DNA of 43,557 nucleotides. It comes from an uncultured Bacilli bacterium. GTDB lineage: Bacteria > Bacillota_I > Bacilli_A > RF39 > UBA660. The DNA lies in contig CANQMF010000005.1 in NCBI GenBank assembly GCA_947624915.1, positions 1 through 43,557 on the forward strand, given 5' to 3'. The position numbers were made by a program, and so were the translations under genes. Below, in pieces: positions 1-8,098 of this stretch (position 1 is its first letter; each line of letters starts with the position of its first letter). Below the pieces are notes generated by a model that was not told the DNA's origin, searched no databases, and saw only the letters and a list, made by a program, of their open reading frames with translations.

Positions 1-58
1 ATCAAAGTTTTTCAATATTGTAAATATATAAACACCTTATTTTACAAAGCAACCTGTG

Positions 59-100
59 GGCTTTAAGTAAATTACTTCAGGCCTCCAGAGTGTTGACAAA
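59..100. repeat. Left copy of 42-bp inverted repeat flanking dut
   Basis: The reverse complement of these 42 bases matches 968-1009 at 37 of 42 positions. The outer 25 bases (59-83) form an imperfect palindrome centred on AAGTAAATTACTT; the inner 17 bases are not palindromic but are still conserved between the two copies, so this is more than two similar hairpins. A third, partial copy of the palindromic part is at 42890-42913. It could be a small dispersed repeat, a cassette end or a terminator family; the sequence alone does not decide. Confidence 0.7.
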
Positions 101-156
101 GTCCAATACTCTCTCTTTTTTTATAAAAAGGTGTATAATGAAGAAGTAAGAACGCT

Positions 157-209
157 TTATATAATCAAAAATAAACTAGGGTTATATAATCCAAAATAAA
201 CTAGGGTTA
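157..209. repeat. Two-copy 25-bp-period tandem repeat upstream of the dut promoter
   Basis: Bases 157-184 and 182-209 match at 27 of 28 positions with a 25-base period; the unit ends in AAACTAGGGTTA. The second copy stops two bases before the dut -35 box. Its position just upstream of a strong promoter suggests a paired regulator-binding site or a simple duplication. No inverted symmetry typical of an operator was noted inside the unit. Confidence 0.75.
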
Positions 210-210
210 C

Positions 211-240
211 TTGACATAAAATTTTCTATTATGGTATAAT
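211..240 (+). promoter_or_regulatory. dut promoter (sigma-A type, extended -10)
   Basis: TTGACA at 211-216 and TATAAT at 235-240 are separated by 18 bases, with TGG directly before the -10 (an extended -10). A GGGAGG Shine-Dalgarno follows at 247-252, just before the dut ATG at 258. Confidence 0.85.
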
Positions 241-257
241 GCGTATGGGAGGTTTTT

Positions 258-842
258 ATGGCATTAAGTATAGAGGAAAAAAAAGAAATTTTAGAAGAAT
301 TAAAGAAAGAATTAAACAAAGCAGTAGATGTTTATGTTGAAATATGTAGAGAAGGAATTCAATTGCCAACTTACGCTAATGATGGTGATGCAGGTATGGA
401 TATAAGAGCAGCTGAAGATATAATAATTTATCCTAGTGAGACAAAACTTGTTCCTACTGGTTTAAAAACAGCTATTCCAGAAGGCTATGAAATTCAAGTT
501 AGACCTAGAAGTGGGCTCTCATTAAAAACACCATTAAGAATTGCAAATTCACCAGGTACTATAGATAGTGGTTATCGAGACGAAATAGGCATTATAGTTA
601 CAAATACTTCTGATACAAGGAATTTATATGAAATTTACCATAATATTACTGACTGGCCTATTTATTCCATTAATGAAAAAGGAAACAAAGCTGGCATATA
701 TAAAATTAATAAAGGTGATAGAATAGCACAAATCGTATTATGTGAAATAAAAAAGATGAAAACTATCCAATGCGAACACGGTCAAATATTAGAATTGGGA
801 AAAAATCGTGGTGGTGGATTTGGTCATACAGGAACAAAATAA
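258..842 (+). CDS. dut: dUTP diphosphatase (dUTPase)
   Basis: Hydrolyses dUTP to dUMP and diphosphate, keeping uracil out of DNA and feeding dTMP synthesis. All five trimeric-dUTPase motifs are present: DAGMDIRA near residue 45, RPRSGLS near 83, GTIDSGYRDEIGI near 100 (catalytic Asp and uracil-stacking Tyr), KGDRIAQIVL near 153 and RGGGFGHTGTK at the C-terminus. At 194 residues it exceeds the usual 140-160 because of a roughly 30-residue charged N-terminal extension and an insertion of about 25 residues between motifs 3 and 4. It stands alone, has its own strong promoter and a following hairpin, and lies between two 42-bp inverted repeats. Function is secure; the role of the insertion is unknown. 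Confidence 0.96.
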   Translation: MALSIEEKKEILEELKKELNKAVDVYVEICREGIQLPTYANDGDAGMDIRAAEDIIIYPSETKLVPTGLKTAIPEGYEIQVRPRSGLSLKTPLRIANSPGTIDSGYRDEIGIIVTNTSDTRNLYEIYHNITDWPIYSINEKGNKAGIYKINKGDRIAQIVLCEIKKMKTIQCEHGQILELGKNRGGGFGHTGTK

Positions 843-943
843 AGTATCATTGGATTTGATTATATAAAGTTAGAAGTTTAATTTTTCTTAATGAAAATGG
901 TGAAAAATGTTATTAAATTTCAATTGTTAAAATTTGTATAAGA

Positions 944-970
944 AAACCTCTAGAAAAATTCTAGGGGTTT
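944..970 (+). terminator. Terminator hairpin after dut
   Basis: A 12-bp stem (944-955 with 959-970, one G-U pair) has a 3-base loop, an A-rich left flank and a short T-rich right flank. It is about 100 bases after the dut stop. Termination is likely but weak because the T-tract is short and interrupted. Confidence 0.6.
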
Positions 971-1009
971 GTCTACACTCCGAAGGCCTGAAGTAATTTA
1001 CTTCAGGCC
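968..1009. repeat. Right copy of 42-bp inverted repeat flanking dut, with perfect hairpin
   Basis: Matches the reverse complement of 59-100 at 37 of 42 positions. Its outer part continues into a perfect 14-bp stem (982-995 with 999-1012, loop ATT). It begins inside the right arm of the dut terminator. Confidence 0.7.
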
Positions 1010-1057
1010 TTCTTATTATCTTTCAACTTTTAGCTTATTTTTTAATGAAAATTATAT

Positions 1058-1089
1058 CAAAAAACTCTATCACTCTTGGATAAAGTTTT
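1058..1089 (-). terminator. Terminator of the M28-nrnA-EEP operon
   Basis: An 11-bp stem (1061-1071 with 1079-1089, one G-U pair) and 7-base loop are followed on the minus strand by a run of T. It is about 75 bases beyond the stop of the M28 gene. The rest of the 842-1163 gap holds the dut terminator and the right inverted repeat; I see no gene in it. Confidence 0.7.
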
Positions 1090-1163
1090 CAAAATAATTT
1101 TTTGGTAATAAAATTACATAATAAATATTTCTATTGTTATAAGCTACACATATTGCAAATTTG

Positions 1164-2087
1164 TTATAATTCGCTAATAAAATCAACTAAAGTGGTTCTT
1201 AAATAATCAATATTACTTTTATTAAAAATAATATCACGTTGAGTGTGAATACGGCTCAAGTATAAGCCCAACTTATTTTTATTTAAAGCAGTAATAGCGA
1301 GCGATGTGGAAAAGTTTAGTTGATCTGATGGATAGTACGTTTTTGATGCTCTTTCAATGTGGATAACTTTGTTACCCGTGCCCTTAAAAGTGTGCATAAC
1401 TTGTTGATGGTACTTTTCTTCAGCTAATTTGCTTTCAACAAGCATAAAATGATTGCCATCTGATACACAATCAATGTTGATAACTAATTTATTTTTTAAT
1501 TCAGCTTTGTGTTTTTTGGCAAAAAAGCCAGAACCAAATAAGCCATTTTCCTCATTATCAAAGAAAACGAAAGCCACTTTATCTTTTAGTTCAGGAGGTA
1601 AATCATTAATTAATTCAATTAAAGTAATAACACCTGATGTGTTATCATTAGCCGTATGTTTGTTAGGTATACCAATGCATACAATCCCTATTAAATAAAC
1701 AAAGTATAATATTTCTAATATCGTTACAATTATATCTACATTGTCAAAAATATTTTTTAATAACAGGCATAATATCCCTGTTACAAATATATATGGTAAA
1801 CTTAGAGCAACAACTAAAATAATACTATATAAAATAGAAATCAAAATATTTTTAGGCATTACAAAATTAGGTAATAACAGAACAGCTGCTGTATCATAGT
1901 GTGCCCCTATAATGACCTTAGCCTTCTTAACACTTCCAACCACAATGTTACGATTATGTAACATTCCTCCTTCTTCCACTGTAACATTACTTAGTCTTTC
2001 TTTTAATAAATTAATAAATCTTTGCTTTTGCTTTTTAGTTTTTCTTACTTGGTAGTTTTCTAATACCTCTTGTGATAATTTATTCAT
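1164..2087 (-). CDS. M28-family zinc metallopeptidase with inserted membrane segments
   Basis: Predicted di-zinc aminopeptidase-type enzyme. The M28 ligands can be read in order: His63 in GAHYDT, Asp148 in NDNTSG, the Glu pair in DNEENG (179-180), an Asp in NIDCVSDG and the late His in IHTQRD. Between the first His and the bridging Asp lies a hydrophobic stretch (about 80-140) long enough for two or three membrane helices, so the catalytic domain would sit at the membrane. There is no signal peptide. The gene overlaps the end of the DHH phosphoesterase gene by 8 bases and is the last of a three-gene unit. The family assignment is firm; the substrate is unknown. Confidence 0.85.
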   Translation of the reverse strand: MNKLSQEVLENYQVRKTKKQKQRFINLLKERLSNVTVEEGGMLHNRNIVVGSVKKAKVIIGAHYDTAAVLLLPNFVMPKNILISILYSIILVVALSLPYIFVTGILCLLLKNIFDNVDIIVTILEILYFVYLIGIVCIGIPNKHTANDNTSGVITLIELINDLPPELKDKVAFVFFDNEENGLFGSGFFAKKHKAELKNKLVINIDCVSDGNHFMLVESKLAEEKYHQQVMHTFKGTGNKVIHIERASKTYYPSDQLNFSTSLAITALNKNKLGLYLSRIHTQRDIIFNKSNIDYLRTTLVDFISEL

Positions 2088-3081
2088 GTGTTACCTCTTT
2101 TATCATATTATCTACTTTATTATCATTTATATTTACCTGATATTGTTCACATATTTTATCCAATTTTTCAATTATTTCGTCAGCGATATCAAACGATAAA
2201 GTCCTAACTCCAGCGGCAAGGGCATGACCACCACCACCATATGGCATTAAAATTTCATTAATAATAGGTCCTCTAGACCTTATAGAACCTCTAATATTGT
2301 TATTTATTTTATCGCTAGAAAAGAATGCCCACACAATAATTTCATTAATGTAATTAAAGTCATTGATTAAATTACCTGCTGTAGCTGCATCAACTTCATA
2401 TTGTTCCAATATATCATCGGTTATTTTAATATAAGCAAGTCCATTTTCTGTCACAACCATATTGCTCATAATATAAGCTTTAAACCTAATATCTTTAAGA
2501 GGTCTTAAATATAGTGGCAAATAGAGTTTTGTAAATTTTAAATTAGTTTTTTTTAACATGGCAGATACTAAGTCAAATGTCTTAGGTGTTGTATAATCGT
2601 ATAAGAAACGATCTGTATCAGCAATTAAACCAGTAAACAGACACATAGCACCAATTTTCGAAAACTTTAGTCTAGTGTGTTCAACTAACTCCATAACTAG
2701 TTGAGAGGCACTTGAAGCTGAGGCATCAATAAATTCTATATCTCCAAATTTTTCAATAAATGGATGGTGATCAATTTTTACAACCTCTTTAAATTGTTCT
2801 GGATTAACACCATCAATCCTTTTCAAATCCGGTGTATCTAAAACAATTAGTAAACATTTTGAAAATAAGACTTCATCAACTTTATCTGGAATACCTAAAT
2901 ACTTAAATTTAGAAGCACTACTGCCTACAACATATACATTTTTTTTAGGGAAGGTAGATTTTATTATATTTTTTAGGCCAAAAGCACTACCTAAAGCGTC
3001 TGGATCGGGTCCAATGTGATGGGCAATAACAATATCATTATATTGTTTTATCTTACGATATATTTGGCGATATACACGCAT
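2080..3081 (-). CDS. nrnA: DHH-family phosphoesterase, NrnA-like (oligoribonuclease / pAp phosphatase)
   Basis: The NrnA class degrades nano-RNAs and dephosphorylates 3'-phosphoadenosine 5'-phosphate. The N-terminal DHH domain shows AHHIGPDPDALGS near residue 20, a VLDTPD segment, the DHH signature in KIDHHP and an ADTDRF motif. The C-terminal DHHA1 domain ends with YGGGGHALAAG, the substrate-binding glycine loop. The 333-residue length fits the family. The start has an AAAGGGTGAT Shine-Dalgarno. It is co-transcribed with the EEP hydrolase upstream (49-base gap) and the M28 peptidase downstream (8-base overlap). The family is certain; choosing NrnA over another DHH-DHHA1 subfamily is inference. 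Confidence 0.85.
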   Translation of the reverse strand: MRVYRQIYRKIKQYNDIVIAHHIGPDPDALGSAFGLKNIIKSTFPKKNVYVVGSSASKFKYLGIPDKVDEVLFSKCLLIVLDTPDLKRIDGVNPEQFKEVVKIDHHPFIEKFGDIEFIDASASSASQLVMELVEHTRLKFSKIGAMCLFTGLIADTDRFLYDYTTPKTFDLVSAMLKKTNLKFTKLYLPLYLRPLKDIRFKAYIMSNMVVTENGLAYIKITDDILEQYEVDAATAGNLINDFNYINEIIVWAFFSSDKINNNIRGSIRSRGPIINEILMPYGGGGHALAAGVRTLSFDIADEIIEKLDKICEQYQVNINDNKVDNMIKEVTHE

Positions 3082-3130
3082 TATATCACCCTTTCTACAA
3101 ACTCATTTTATCATATTTTTATTAATAATT

Positions 3131-3916
3131 CTACTTTTTAAACTCTACATACAAGGCCAAGTGATCAGTTACATTACGAATATTATCATCATGAACAATT
3201 CCACTATTAATCACCTTAAAACAAGATGAAATAAAAATATGATCAATAGCTGACTTTTCACGGTGCTTAGAGGCATTAGTTTTATCATCAATAGGAATAC
3301 GTTTAATTCCAATCTGTTTTAAGTCTTCGATAAATAACATAAAATGTTTATCACTTGTTTCCATATTAAAATCACCTGTAATAATGACAGGATATTTAGG
3401 TATTATCTTCTCTAGATAACGATAAATTTTTTCTAACTGTCTTTTCTGAATGCTTTCTAAAGCATAATCTAAATGTGTATTAAGTATATATATCTTACCT
3501 AATTCAGCAGTATCAACTAAAGCCGTACTAGCTATTCTTCGTATGAGTGATCTTCTTTTTAAAGCATATCTAAGTTCTTTTAAAGAATAAGGAAACCAAG
3601 GTAAATTAAATGTTTTTTCTTTAATGATTTGTCCTTTTAAAATAATATTATTATTTTCAATTAAACCATTTATTGATGGAAATAGTTTTTTTACAAAGGA
3701 TAATTTGTTTCGATATTTACCAGAGAATTGATAATCAATTAAATATTTTTGTAAATGATTGGTAAACGTTCTAGACATTTCTTGTGTACCAATAAAATCA
3801 TATTCATTATCCATAATATGGTTAGCTAGCATTAAACAATAGTCTTCTCCGTCTTTAGAGGCGCCTCCTGAACGGTTTATAGGATTATTTTGACAGTTAA
3901 TACTCATTACCTTCAT
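3131..3916 (-). CDS. Endonuclease/exonuclease/phosphatase (EEP) family hydrolase
   Basis: A cytosolic metal-dependent phosphodiesterase fold of 261 residues. Motifs in order: SINCQNNP at the N-terminus, GTQEMSR (metal-binding Glu), NTHLDYA, GDFNMETS (Asp/Asn active site), AIDHIFIS and the C-terminal TDHLALYVEF with the catalytic Asp-His. Whether it cleaves nucleic acid, a sphingomyelin-like lipid or a sugar phosphate cannot be told from sequence. No signal peptide is seen, so an intracellular substrate is more likely. First gene of the unit with nrnA and the M28 peptidase, behind its own promoter. Confidence 0.85.
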   Translation of the reverse strand: MKVMSINCQNNPINRSGGASKDGEDYCLMLANHIMDNEYDFIGTQEMSRTFTNHLQKYLIDYQFSGKYRNKLSFVKKLFPSINGLIENNNIILKGQIIKEKTFNLPWFPYSLKELRYALKRRSLIRRIASTALVDTAELGKIYILNTHLDYALESIQKRQLEKIYRYLEKIIPKYPVIITGDFNMETSDKHFMLFIEDLKQIGIKRIPIDDKTNASKHREKSAIDHIFISSCFKVINSGIVHDDNIRNVTDHLALYVEFKK

Positions 3917-3935
3917 ATAATCACCTGTTTTTATA

Positions 3936-3964
3936 ATTATACTATAGCTAATTTATAATGTAAA
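3936..3964 (-). promoter_or_regulatory. Promoter of the EEP-nrnA-M28 operon
   Basis: On the minus strand TTTACA (3964-3959) and TATAAT (3941-3936) are 17 bases apart, followed about 20 bases later by the AGGTGA Shine-Dalgarno of the EEP gene. Confidence 0.75.
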
Positions 3965-3983
3965 TTAAGTAAATTTATTATAC

Positions 3984-4011
3984 AAAAAATCGAGTAATTA
4001 GCTTACCCGAT
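3984..4011 (-). terminator. ackA terminator
   Basis: A 9-bp stem (3989-3997 with 4003-4011, one G-U pair), 5-base loop and a minus-strand T-run, starting at the ackA stop codon. Confidence 0.85.
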
Positions 4012-5207
4012 TATTGCATATAACTATAGGCATCACGTGCAATCATAACTTCTTCATCAGTTGGAACTACGTAAATTGGCACTACTGATGAAGTAGACGA
4101 AATAATTCCTTCATGTTGATCTTTATATCCAGCTATTTGCATATTTACTTCATTATCTAATCCAAAGCCAAGACAACTTAATTTATTTACTATTTCTGCT
4201 CTAAATTCTCTAGCGTTTTCACCCAAACCAGCTGTAAAGATGACAGCATCCACTTGACCATTTAATTTCACATAATATTGAGCTATATAGTTAACAATTC
4301 TGTCTATGTACATATCGTTAGCTAACTTAGCTAACTCATCACCTTTATTCATAGCATCTTCGACATCACGGTGATCAGAGTACTTTTCTGTAATTCCTAA
4401 TAACCCACTCTTTTTATTTAGATAAGTATCAATTTCTTCTTTATTCATATTAGCTTTTTCCATCATGTAAAAAATTAAAGAATAGTCAATGTCTCCACAA
4501 CGAGTACCCATCATAATACCAGCATTAGGACTAAATCCCATTGTTGTATCAAAAGACTCACCATTTTTTACAGCTGTTATACTTCCCCCACTACCTATAT
4601 GACAAATAATAAGGTTAATATCTTTCTTATCAAGTTTTTGTTGCATATAATTAGTTATATATTTATGACTAGTTCCATGAAAACCATATTTACGAATTTT
4701 ATAGTCTTTATACCAATTATATGGAACAGGATATAAATAATTGATAGGTGGCATTGTTTGATGAAAAGCTGTATCAAAAATTGCTACATGTTTAGCCTCC
4801 TTAAAACTTTCCATACAAGCTCTAACTCCAATTAAATTAGCAGGATTATGTAAAGGGGCTAAAGACGAAATTTCTTCAACTGTTTTAATAACATCATCAT
4901 CGATCACCACAGAATTAGCATATTTATCCCCTCCATGAACAATACGATGTCCTACTGCCTTGATCTCACTTAAATCATTAATAATGTTATAGGCTAATAA
5001 TTCTTCAATAACTTTATCAACCGCCTCTTTGTGGTTATTGATTAAAACACTTTTCTTAATTTTCTCACCATTTAATTTTAAAGTATAAAAGCTATCTTCT
5101 AGCCCTATCTTTTCAACATATCCAGAAATTAACACTTTCTCCTCTGGCATTTCATAAGCTGTAAATTTTAAAGATGAACTTCCTGCATTAACAGATAATA
5201 TTTTCAT
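4011..5207 (-). CDS. ackA: Acetate kinase
   Basis: Interconverts acetyl phosphate + ADP and acetate + ATP, the substrate-level phosphorylation step of mixed-acid fermentation. The N-terminal VNAGSSSLKF signature, the FDTAFHQTMP segment near residue 148 (catalytic Asp), the RKYGFHGTSHKY signature and the ADP-binding GSGGSITAV and FTAGLGENA loops are all present. The 398-residue length is typical. It precedes a strong terminator and follows a histidine phosphatase gene by 14 bases. No pta is visible in the window, so the partner phosphotransacetylase must be elsewhere. Confidence 0.97.
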   Translation of the reverse strand: MKILSVNAGSSSLKFTAYEMPEEKVLISGYVEKIGLEDSFYTLKLNGEKIKKSVLINNHKEAVDKVIEELLAYNIINDLSEIKAVGHRIVHGGDKYANSVVIDDDVIKTVEEISSLAPLHNPANLIGVRACMESFKEAKHVAIFDTAFHQTMPPINYLYPVPYNWYKDYKIRKYGFHGTSHKYITNYMQQKLDKKDINLIICHIGSGGSITAVKNGESFDTTMGFSPNAGIMMGTRCGDIDYSLIFYMMEKANMNKEEIDTYLNKKSGLLGITEKYSDHRDVEDAMNKGDELAKLANDMYIDRIVNYIAQYYVKLNGQVDAVIFTAGLGENAREFRAEIVNKLSCLGFGLDNEVNMQIAGYKDQHEGIISSTSSVVPIYVVPTDEEVMIARDAYSYMQ

Positions 5208-5221
5208 TTTTTTCCTTCTTT

Positions 5222-5758
5222 CTATTTTATTTCATATTCAATAACCCTTAAATTAGGAATATTGATTCGCGCTAAATTTCCATCTTCAGGGATTTGTCCT
5301 AAAAGATAATGAATTGCTCTTAAAACTGCACTATGGGTTACAACAAGTACCCTTTGATCACTATATCGAACTTTTATATCTTCAATAAATTCAGATACTC
5401 TTTTCATAAGATCTTGAACGCGTTCAATATTTTGAACATTAGTATTTAAAATGACATCCCAACAATCAATTTGATCTAACATATCAATTTGCATTCCTTC
5501 ATTCATTCCCCAATCACGCTCTATAATACGATCATCAGTATTAATGGGTAGTTGTTTATTAACTAAAATTTCAGCTGTTTTTCTAGCCCGTGATAATGGC
5601 GATGAAATAACAACATCGATCTCTAAACTAGCAATTAATGGTTGCAATGCATATGCTTCATCGATGCCTTCTTGTGACAAAGGTATATCACTAATACCTT
5701 GACAACGATGTTCAAAATTCCAAATTGTTTTGCCATGTCTTACAACATATAATATCAT
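5222..5758 (-). CDS. Histidine phosphatase family protein (phosphoglycerate mutase-like)
   Basis: A 178-residue protein of the branch-1 histidine phosphatase superfamily. VVRHGKTIWN at the N-terminus carries the phospho-accepting His, SSPLSRARKTAE holds the second Arg, ERDWGMNEG supplies the acidic general acid and VVTHSAVLRAI holds the second catalytic His. It is shorter than true cofactor-dependent phosphoglycerate mutase (about 230-250), so a broad-specificity phosphatase is more likely than a glycolytic mutase. It lies directly upstream of ackA, probably in the same transcript. Nothing recognisable was seen in the 172-base gap between it and lysS. Confidence 0.88.
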   Translation of the reverse strand: MILYVVRHGKTIWNFEHRCQGISDIPLSQEGIDEAYALQPLIASLEIDVVISSPLSRARKTAEILVNKQLPINTDDRIIERDWGMNEGMQIDMLDQIDCWDVILNTNVQNIERVQDLMKRVSEFIEDIKVRYSDQRVLVVTHSAVLRAIHYLLGQIPEDGNLARINIPNLRVIEYEIK

Positions 5759-5930
5759 ATCTGCCTCTTATTCTAAAAATAACTCCATTTTTTACTCTCG
5801 TATATCAAGACATTTAAACTAAACACTTTCATAATCATCACAAATGAAAGTAACATCTTCATCAAAACCAACAATTATTTCATAAACACAAAATAACAAA
5901 CAATTCTAAGCACTTGATTGTTCTTTAACA

Positions 5931-7409
5931 TTAATTTTTTTCTTTCATCGTTGGGAATAGTATAACGTCCCGAATAGAATCTTGTTCTAAAAATAGCATA
6001 CACAAACGATCAATACCATAACCAATTCCCCCAGCAGGTGGCATACCATATTCTAAAGCTTCAATAAAATCCATATCAATATCATTAGCTTCATCATTAC
6101 CCAAATTTCTTTCTTTAAGTTGCTCTTCAAATCGTTCAAGCTGAACAATAGGATTGTTTAATTCGGTATATGCATTAGCGAATTCTTTTCCACCAATAAA
6201 TAATTCAAAACGTTCAACAAAACGAGGATCATCACTATTTTTTGTAAGTGGTGATATTTCAACTGGATGACCATATAAGAAAGTTGGCTGAATCAAAGTT
6301 TCCTCTACGTATTTTTCAAAGAAAGCATTTATAATATGTCCAACTTTGAAATGTTCTTCAACTTCAATGTGATGTTCTCGAGCTAAAGAAGTGGCTTCTT
6401 CTAAGGTCATTTCTTTTTTAAAGTCAATGCCAGTAACCTCTTTAATAGCATCTACCATACTAACTCTACGCCAAGGTCCAGTCAAATCTATTTCATTACC
6501 ACACCATTTGTATGTCATTTTACCAAAAACGGCCATAGCAATTTCTTGAAACATAGCTTCTGTCTGTTCCATCATCCCCTCTAAATCAGAATAAGCAAGA
6601 TATGCCTCCATTAAAGTAAATTCTGGATTGTGTTTAGTATCCATACCTTCATTACGAAATGTACGACCAATTTCATAAACGGCTTCCATACCACCAACTA
6701 ATAATCTTTTAAGTGGTAATTCTAAAGCAATACGCAAATACATATCTAAATCCTGTGTATTATGATGGGTTACAAAGGGACGAGCTGATGCTCCCGTTAA
6801 AAGAGTGGTTAAAACAGGTGTTTCAACCTCGACAAATCCACGATTATCCATAAATTTTTGTATGCAACGAATGATTTTAGGCCTTAAAAAAGCCACACGT
6901 TTTGAATCATCATTCATAATTAAATCAACATAACGTCGACGGTATCTTTCCTCGATATCTGTAAGACCATGAAATTTTTCTGGTAACGGACGTAAAGCTT
7001 TTACTAAATGAACATATTTATTAGCCTTAACTGACAATTCCCCTGTATGGGTGACAAATAATACACCTTCAATACCAACAATATCACCAAGATCAGCTTT
7101 TTTAAAAAACTCGTAATTTTCTTCACCAACATTATCTAATTTAACATATATTTGTACTTTACCATCGCGATCTTGAATATGCATGAAACCAGCCTTACCC
7201 TTACCACGCTTAGTCATAATTCTTCCTGCTACTTTAACTTGCACGTTCATCTGTTCTAACTGTTCATTAGTCATGCCTTCATATTGCTTTAAAATATCAC
7301 CGGATGTATGAGTTCGATCAAATCGATGACCAAACGGATCTATACCCATATCACTAATACTATTAGCTTTTTCTCTTCTAACCAATTCTTGTTCCGTGAA
7401 TTCACGCAT
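5931..7409 (-). CDS. lysS: Lysyl-tRNA synthetase, class II
   Basis: Charges tRNA-Lys. The N-terminal OB-fold anticodon-binding domain spans about 50-160 ([16 protein letters not shown]), followed by the class II catalytic core: motif 1 around FVEVETPVL, motif 2 around [17 protein letters not shown] and motif 3 at the C-terminus in [13 protein letters not shown] place the start at the ATG at 7409 because AGGAAG (7423-7418) is 8 bases before it; a GTG at 7418 would overlap the Shine-Dalgarno. The 492-residue length is normal. It is probably monocistronic, since a hairpin separates it from the RDD gene upstream. Confidence 0.97.
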   Translation of the reverse strand: MREFTEQELVRREKANSISDMGIDPFGHRFDRTHTSGDILKQYEGMTNEQLEQMNVQVKVAGRIMTKRGKGKAGFMHIQDRDGKVQIYVKLDNVGEENYEFFKKADLGDIVGIEGVLFVTHTGELSVKANKYVHLVKALRPLPEKFHGLTDIEERYRRRYVDLIMNDDSKRVAFLRPKIIRCIQKFMDNRGFVEVETPVLTTLLTGASARPFVTHHNTQDLDMYLRIALELPLKRLLVGGMEAVYEIGRTFRNEGMDTKHNPEFTLMEAYLAYSDLEGMMEQTEAMFQEIAMAVFGKMTYKWCGNEIDLTGPWRRVSMVDAIKEVTGIDFKKEMTLEEATSLAREHHIEVEEHFKVGHIINAFFEKYVEETLIQPTFLYGHPVEISPLTKNSDDPRFVERFELFIGGKEFANAYTELNNPIVQLERFEEQLKERNLGNDEANDIDMDFIEALEYGMPPAGGIGYGIDRLCMLFLEQDSIRDVILFPTMKEKN

Positions 7410-7454
7410 TTTCTTCACTTCCTTTTTTATACATTTTTTCTATTATATAATATC

Positions 7455-7502
7455 AAAAAAACTAAATAAATACTAGTATAATTTACTTTTATTTAGTTTT
7501 TT
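7455..7502 (-). terminator. Terminator after the dusB-RDD unit
   Basis: A perfect 13-15 bp AT-rich stem (7456-7470 with 7488-7502) with a 17-base loop and a T-run on the minus strand. It overlaps the last codons of the RDD gene and separates it from lysS. The arms are nearly symmetric, so it may also act on the plus strand. Confidence 0.75.
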
Positions 7503-8098
7503 ATCTTTTTCCTTTTTCTAATAATTTTAGTCATCTCAGTATTACTTATTAAATCTTGAATACCCCTTTTTTCTTTAGTAAACAAAATCATATTAGCCGA
7601 AAAAATAGCTAAAACAATTTGTAAAATGCCAACAATCGAAACAATTAAAAAATAATATTTACTTGGTATAATTAAAACACCGATATTTCGTATAATTAAA
7701 TAGCCCAATCCCACAACAACCAAATTACGAATAAACAATTGAATAATCGATATCGAACCTTTATCAAATCGCTCTACTTGAATGCCATTCATAAAACTAC
7801 CTAAAGTTCTTCCTTTCCATAAAAAAGGAACAATGACGAAATAAATAATTACAATAATCAAATAAGTCAAGTTAGCCCCAAGTGACCCTTTATCAATTCG
7901 ATAAACAACATCACTATAGCCTTTAAAATAATCATCAAATCTAATTTGTCCTGATGTATACTGTTCAATAATATCATTTTCTTTTATTTGCAGTTGTTTC
8001 ATCTCAGCTGTAGGTTTTATAATAAGATGAATAGCATAATATAAAACAGTAATAATAATAAAGTCGATTAAAAAAGCTCTAAATCTTTTAATACGCAT
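7493..8098 (-). CDS. RDD-family membrane protein
   Basis: A 201-residue integral membrane protein. It opens with RFRAFLIDF, the Arg/Asp pattern that names the RDD family, and has about four hydrophobic segments (around 8-25, 78-95, 115-140 and 145-170). WKGRTLGSFMNGIQV after the second helix is the second conserved block. RDD proteins are poorly understood, and some act in ion transport. The gene overlaps the 3' end of dusB by 11 bases, so translation is coupled, but no functional link is implied. Confidence 0.85.
   Translation of the reverse strand: MRIKRFRAFLIDFIIITVLYYAIHLIIKPTAEMKQLQIKENDIIEQYTSGQIRFDDYFKGYSDVVYRIDKGSLGANLTYLIIVIIYFVIVPFLWKGRTLGSFMNGIQVERFDKGSISIIQLFIRNLVVVGLGYLIIRNIGVLIIPSKYYFLIVSIVGILQIVLAIFSANMILFTKEKRGIQDLISNTEMTKIIRKRKKIKN

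Noticed and set aside
157..209. The two tandem repeats as the start of a CRISPR array
   Set aside because: Only two copies, with no spacers between them and no cas genes anywhere in the window.
1164..2087. Loss of a zinc ligand because SDQ appears where some M28 members have SDH
   Set aside because: The final His ligand of M28 aminopeptidases sits in the later IHTxxD motif, which is present.
5222..5758. Phosphoglycerate mutase for glycolysis
   Set aside because: At 178 residues it is too short for the cofactor-dependent enzyme; it is called only as a histidine phosphatase.
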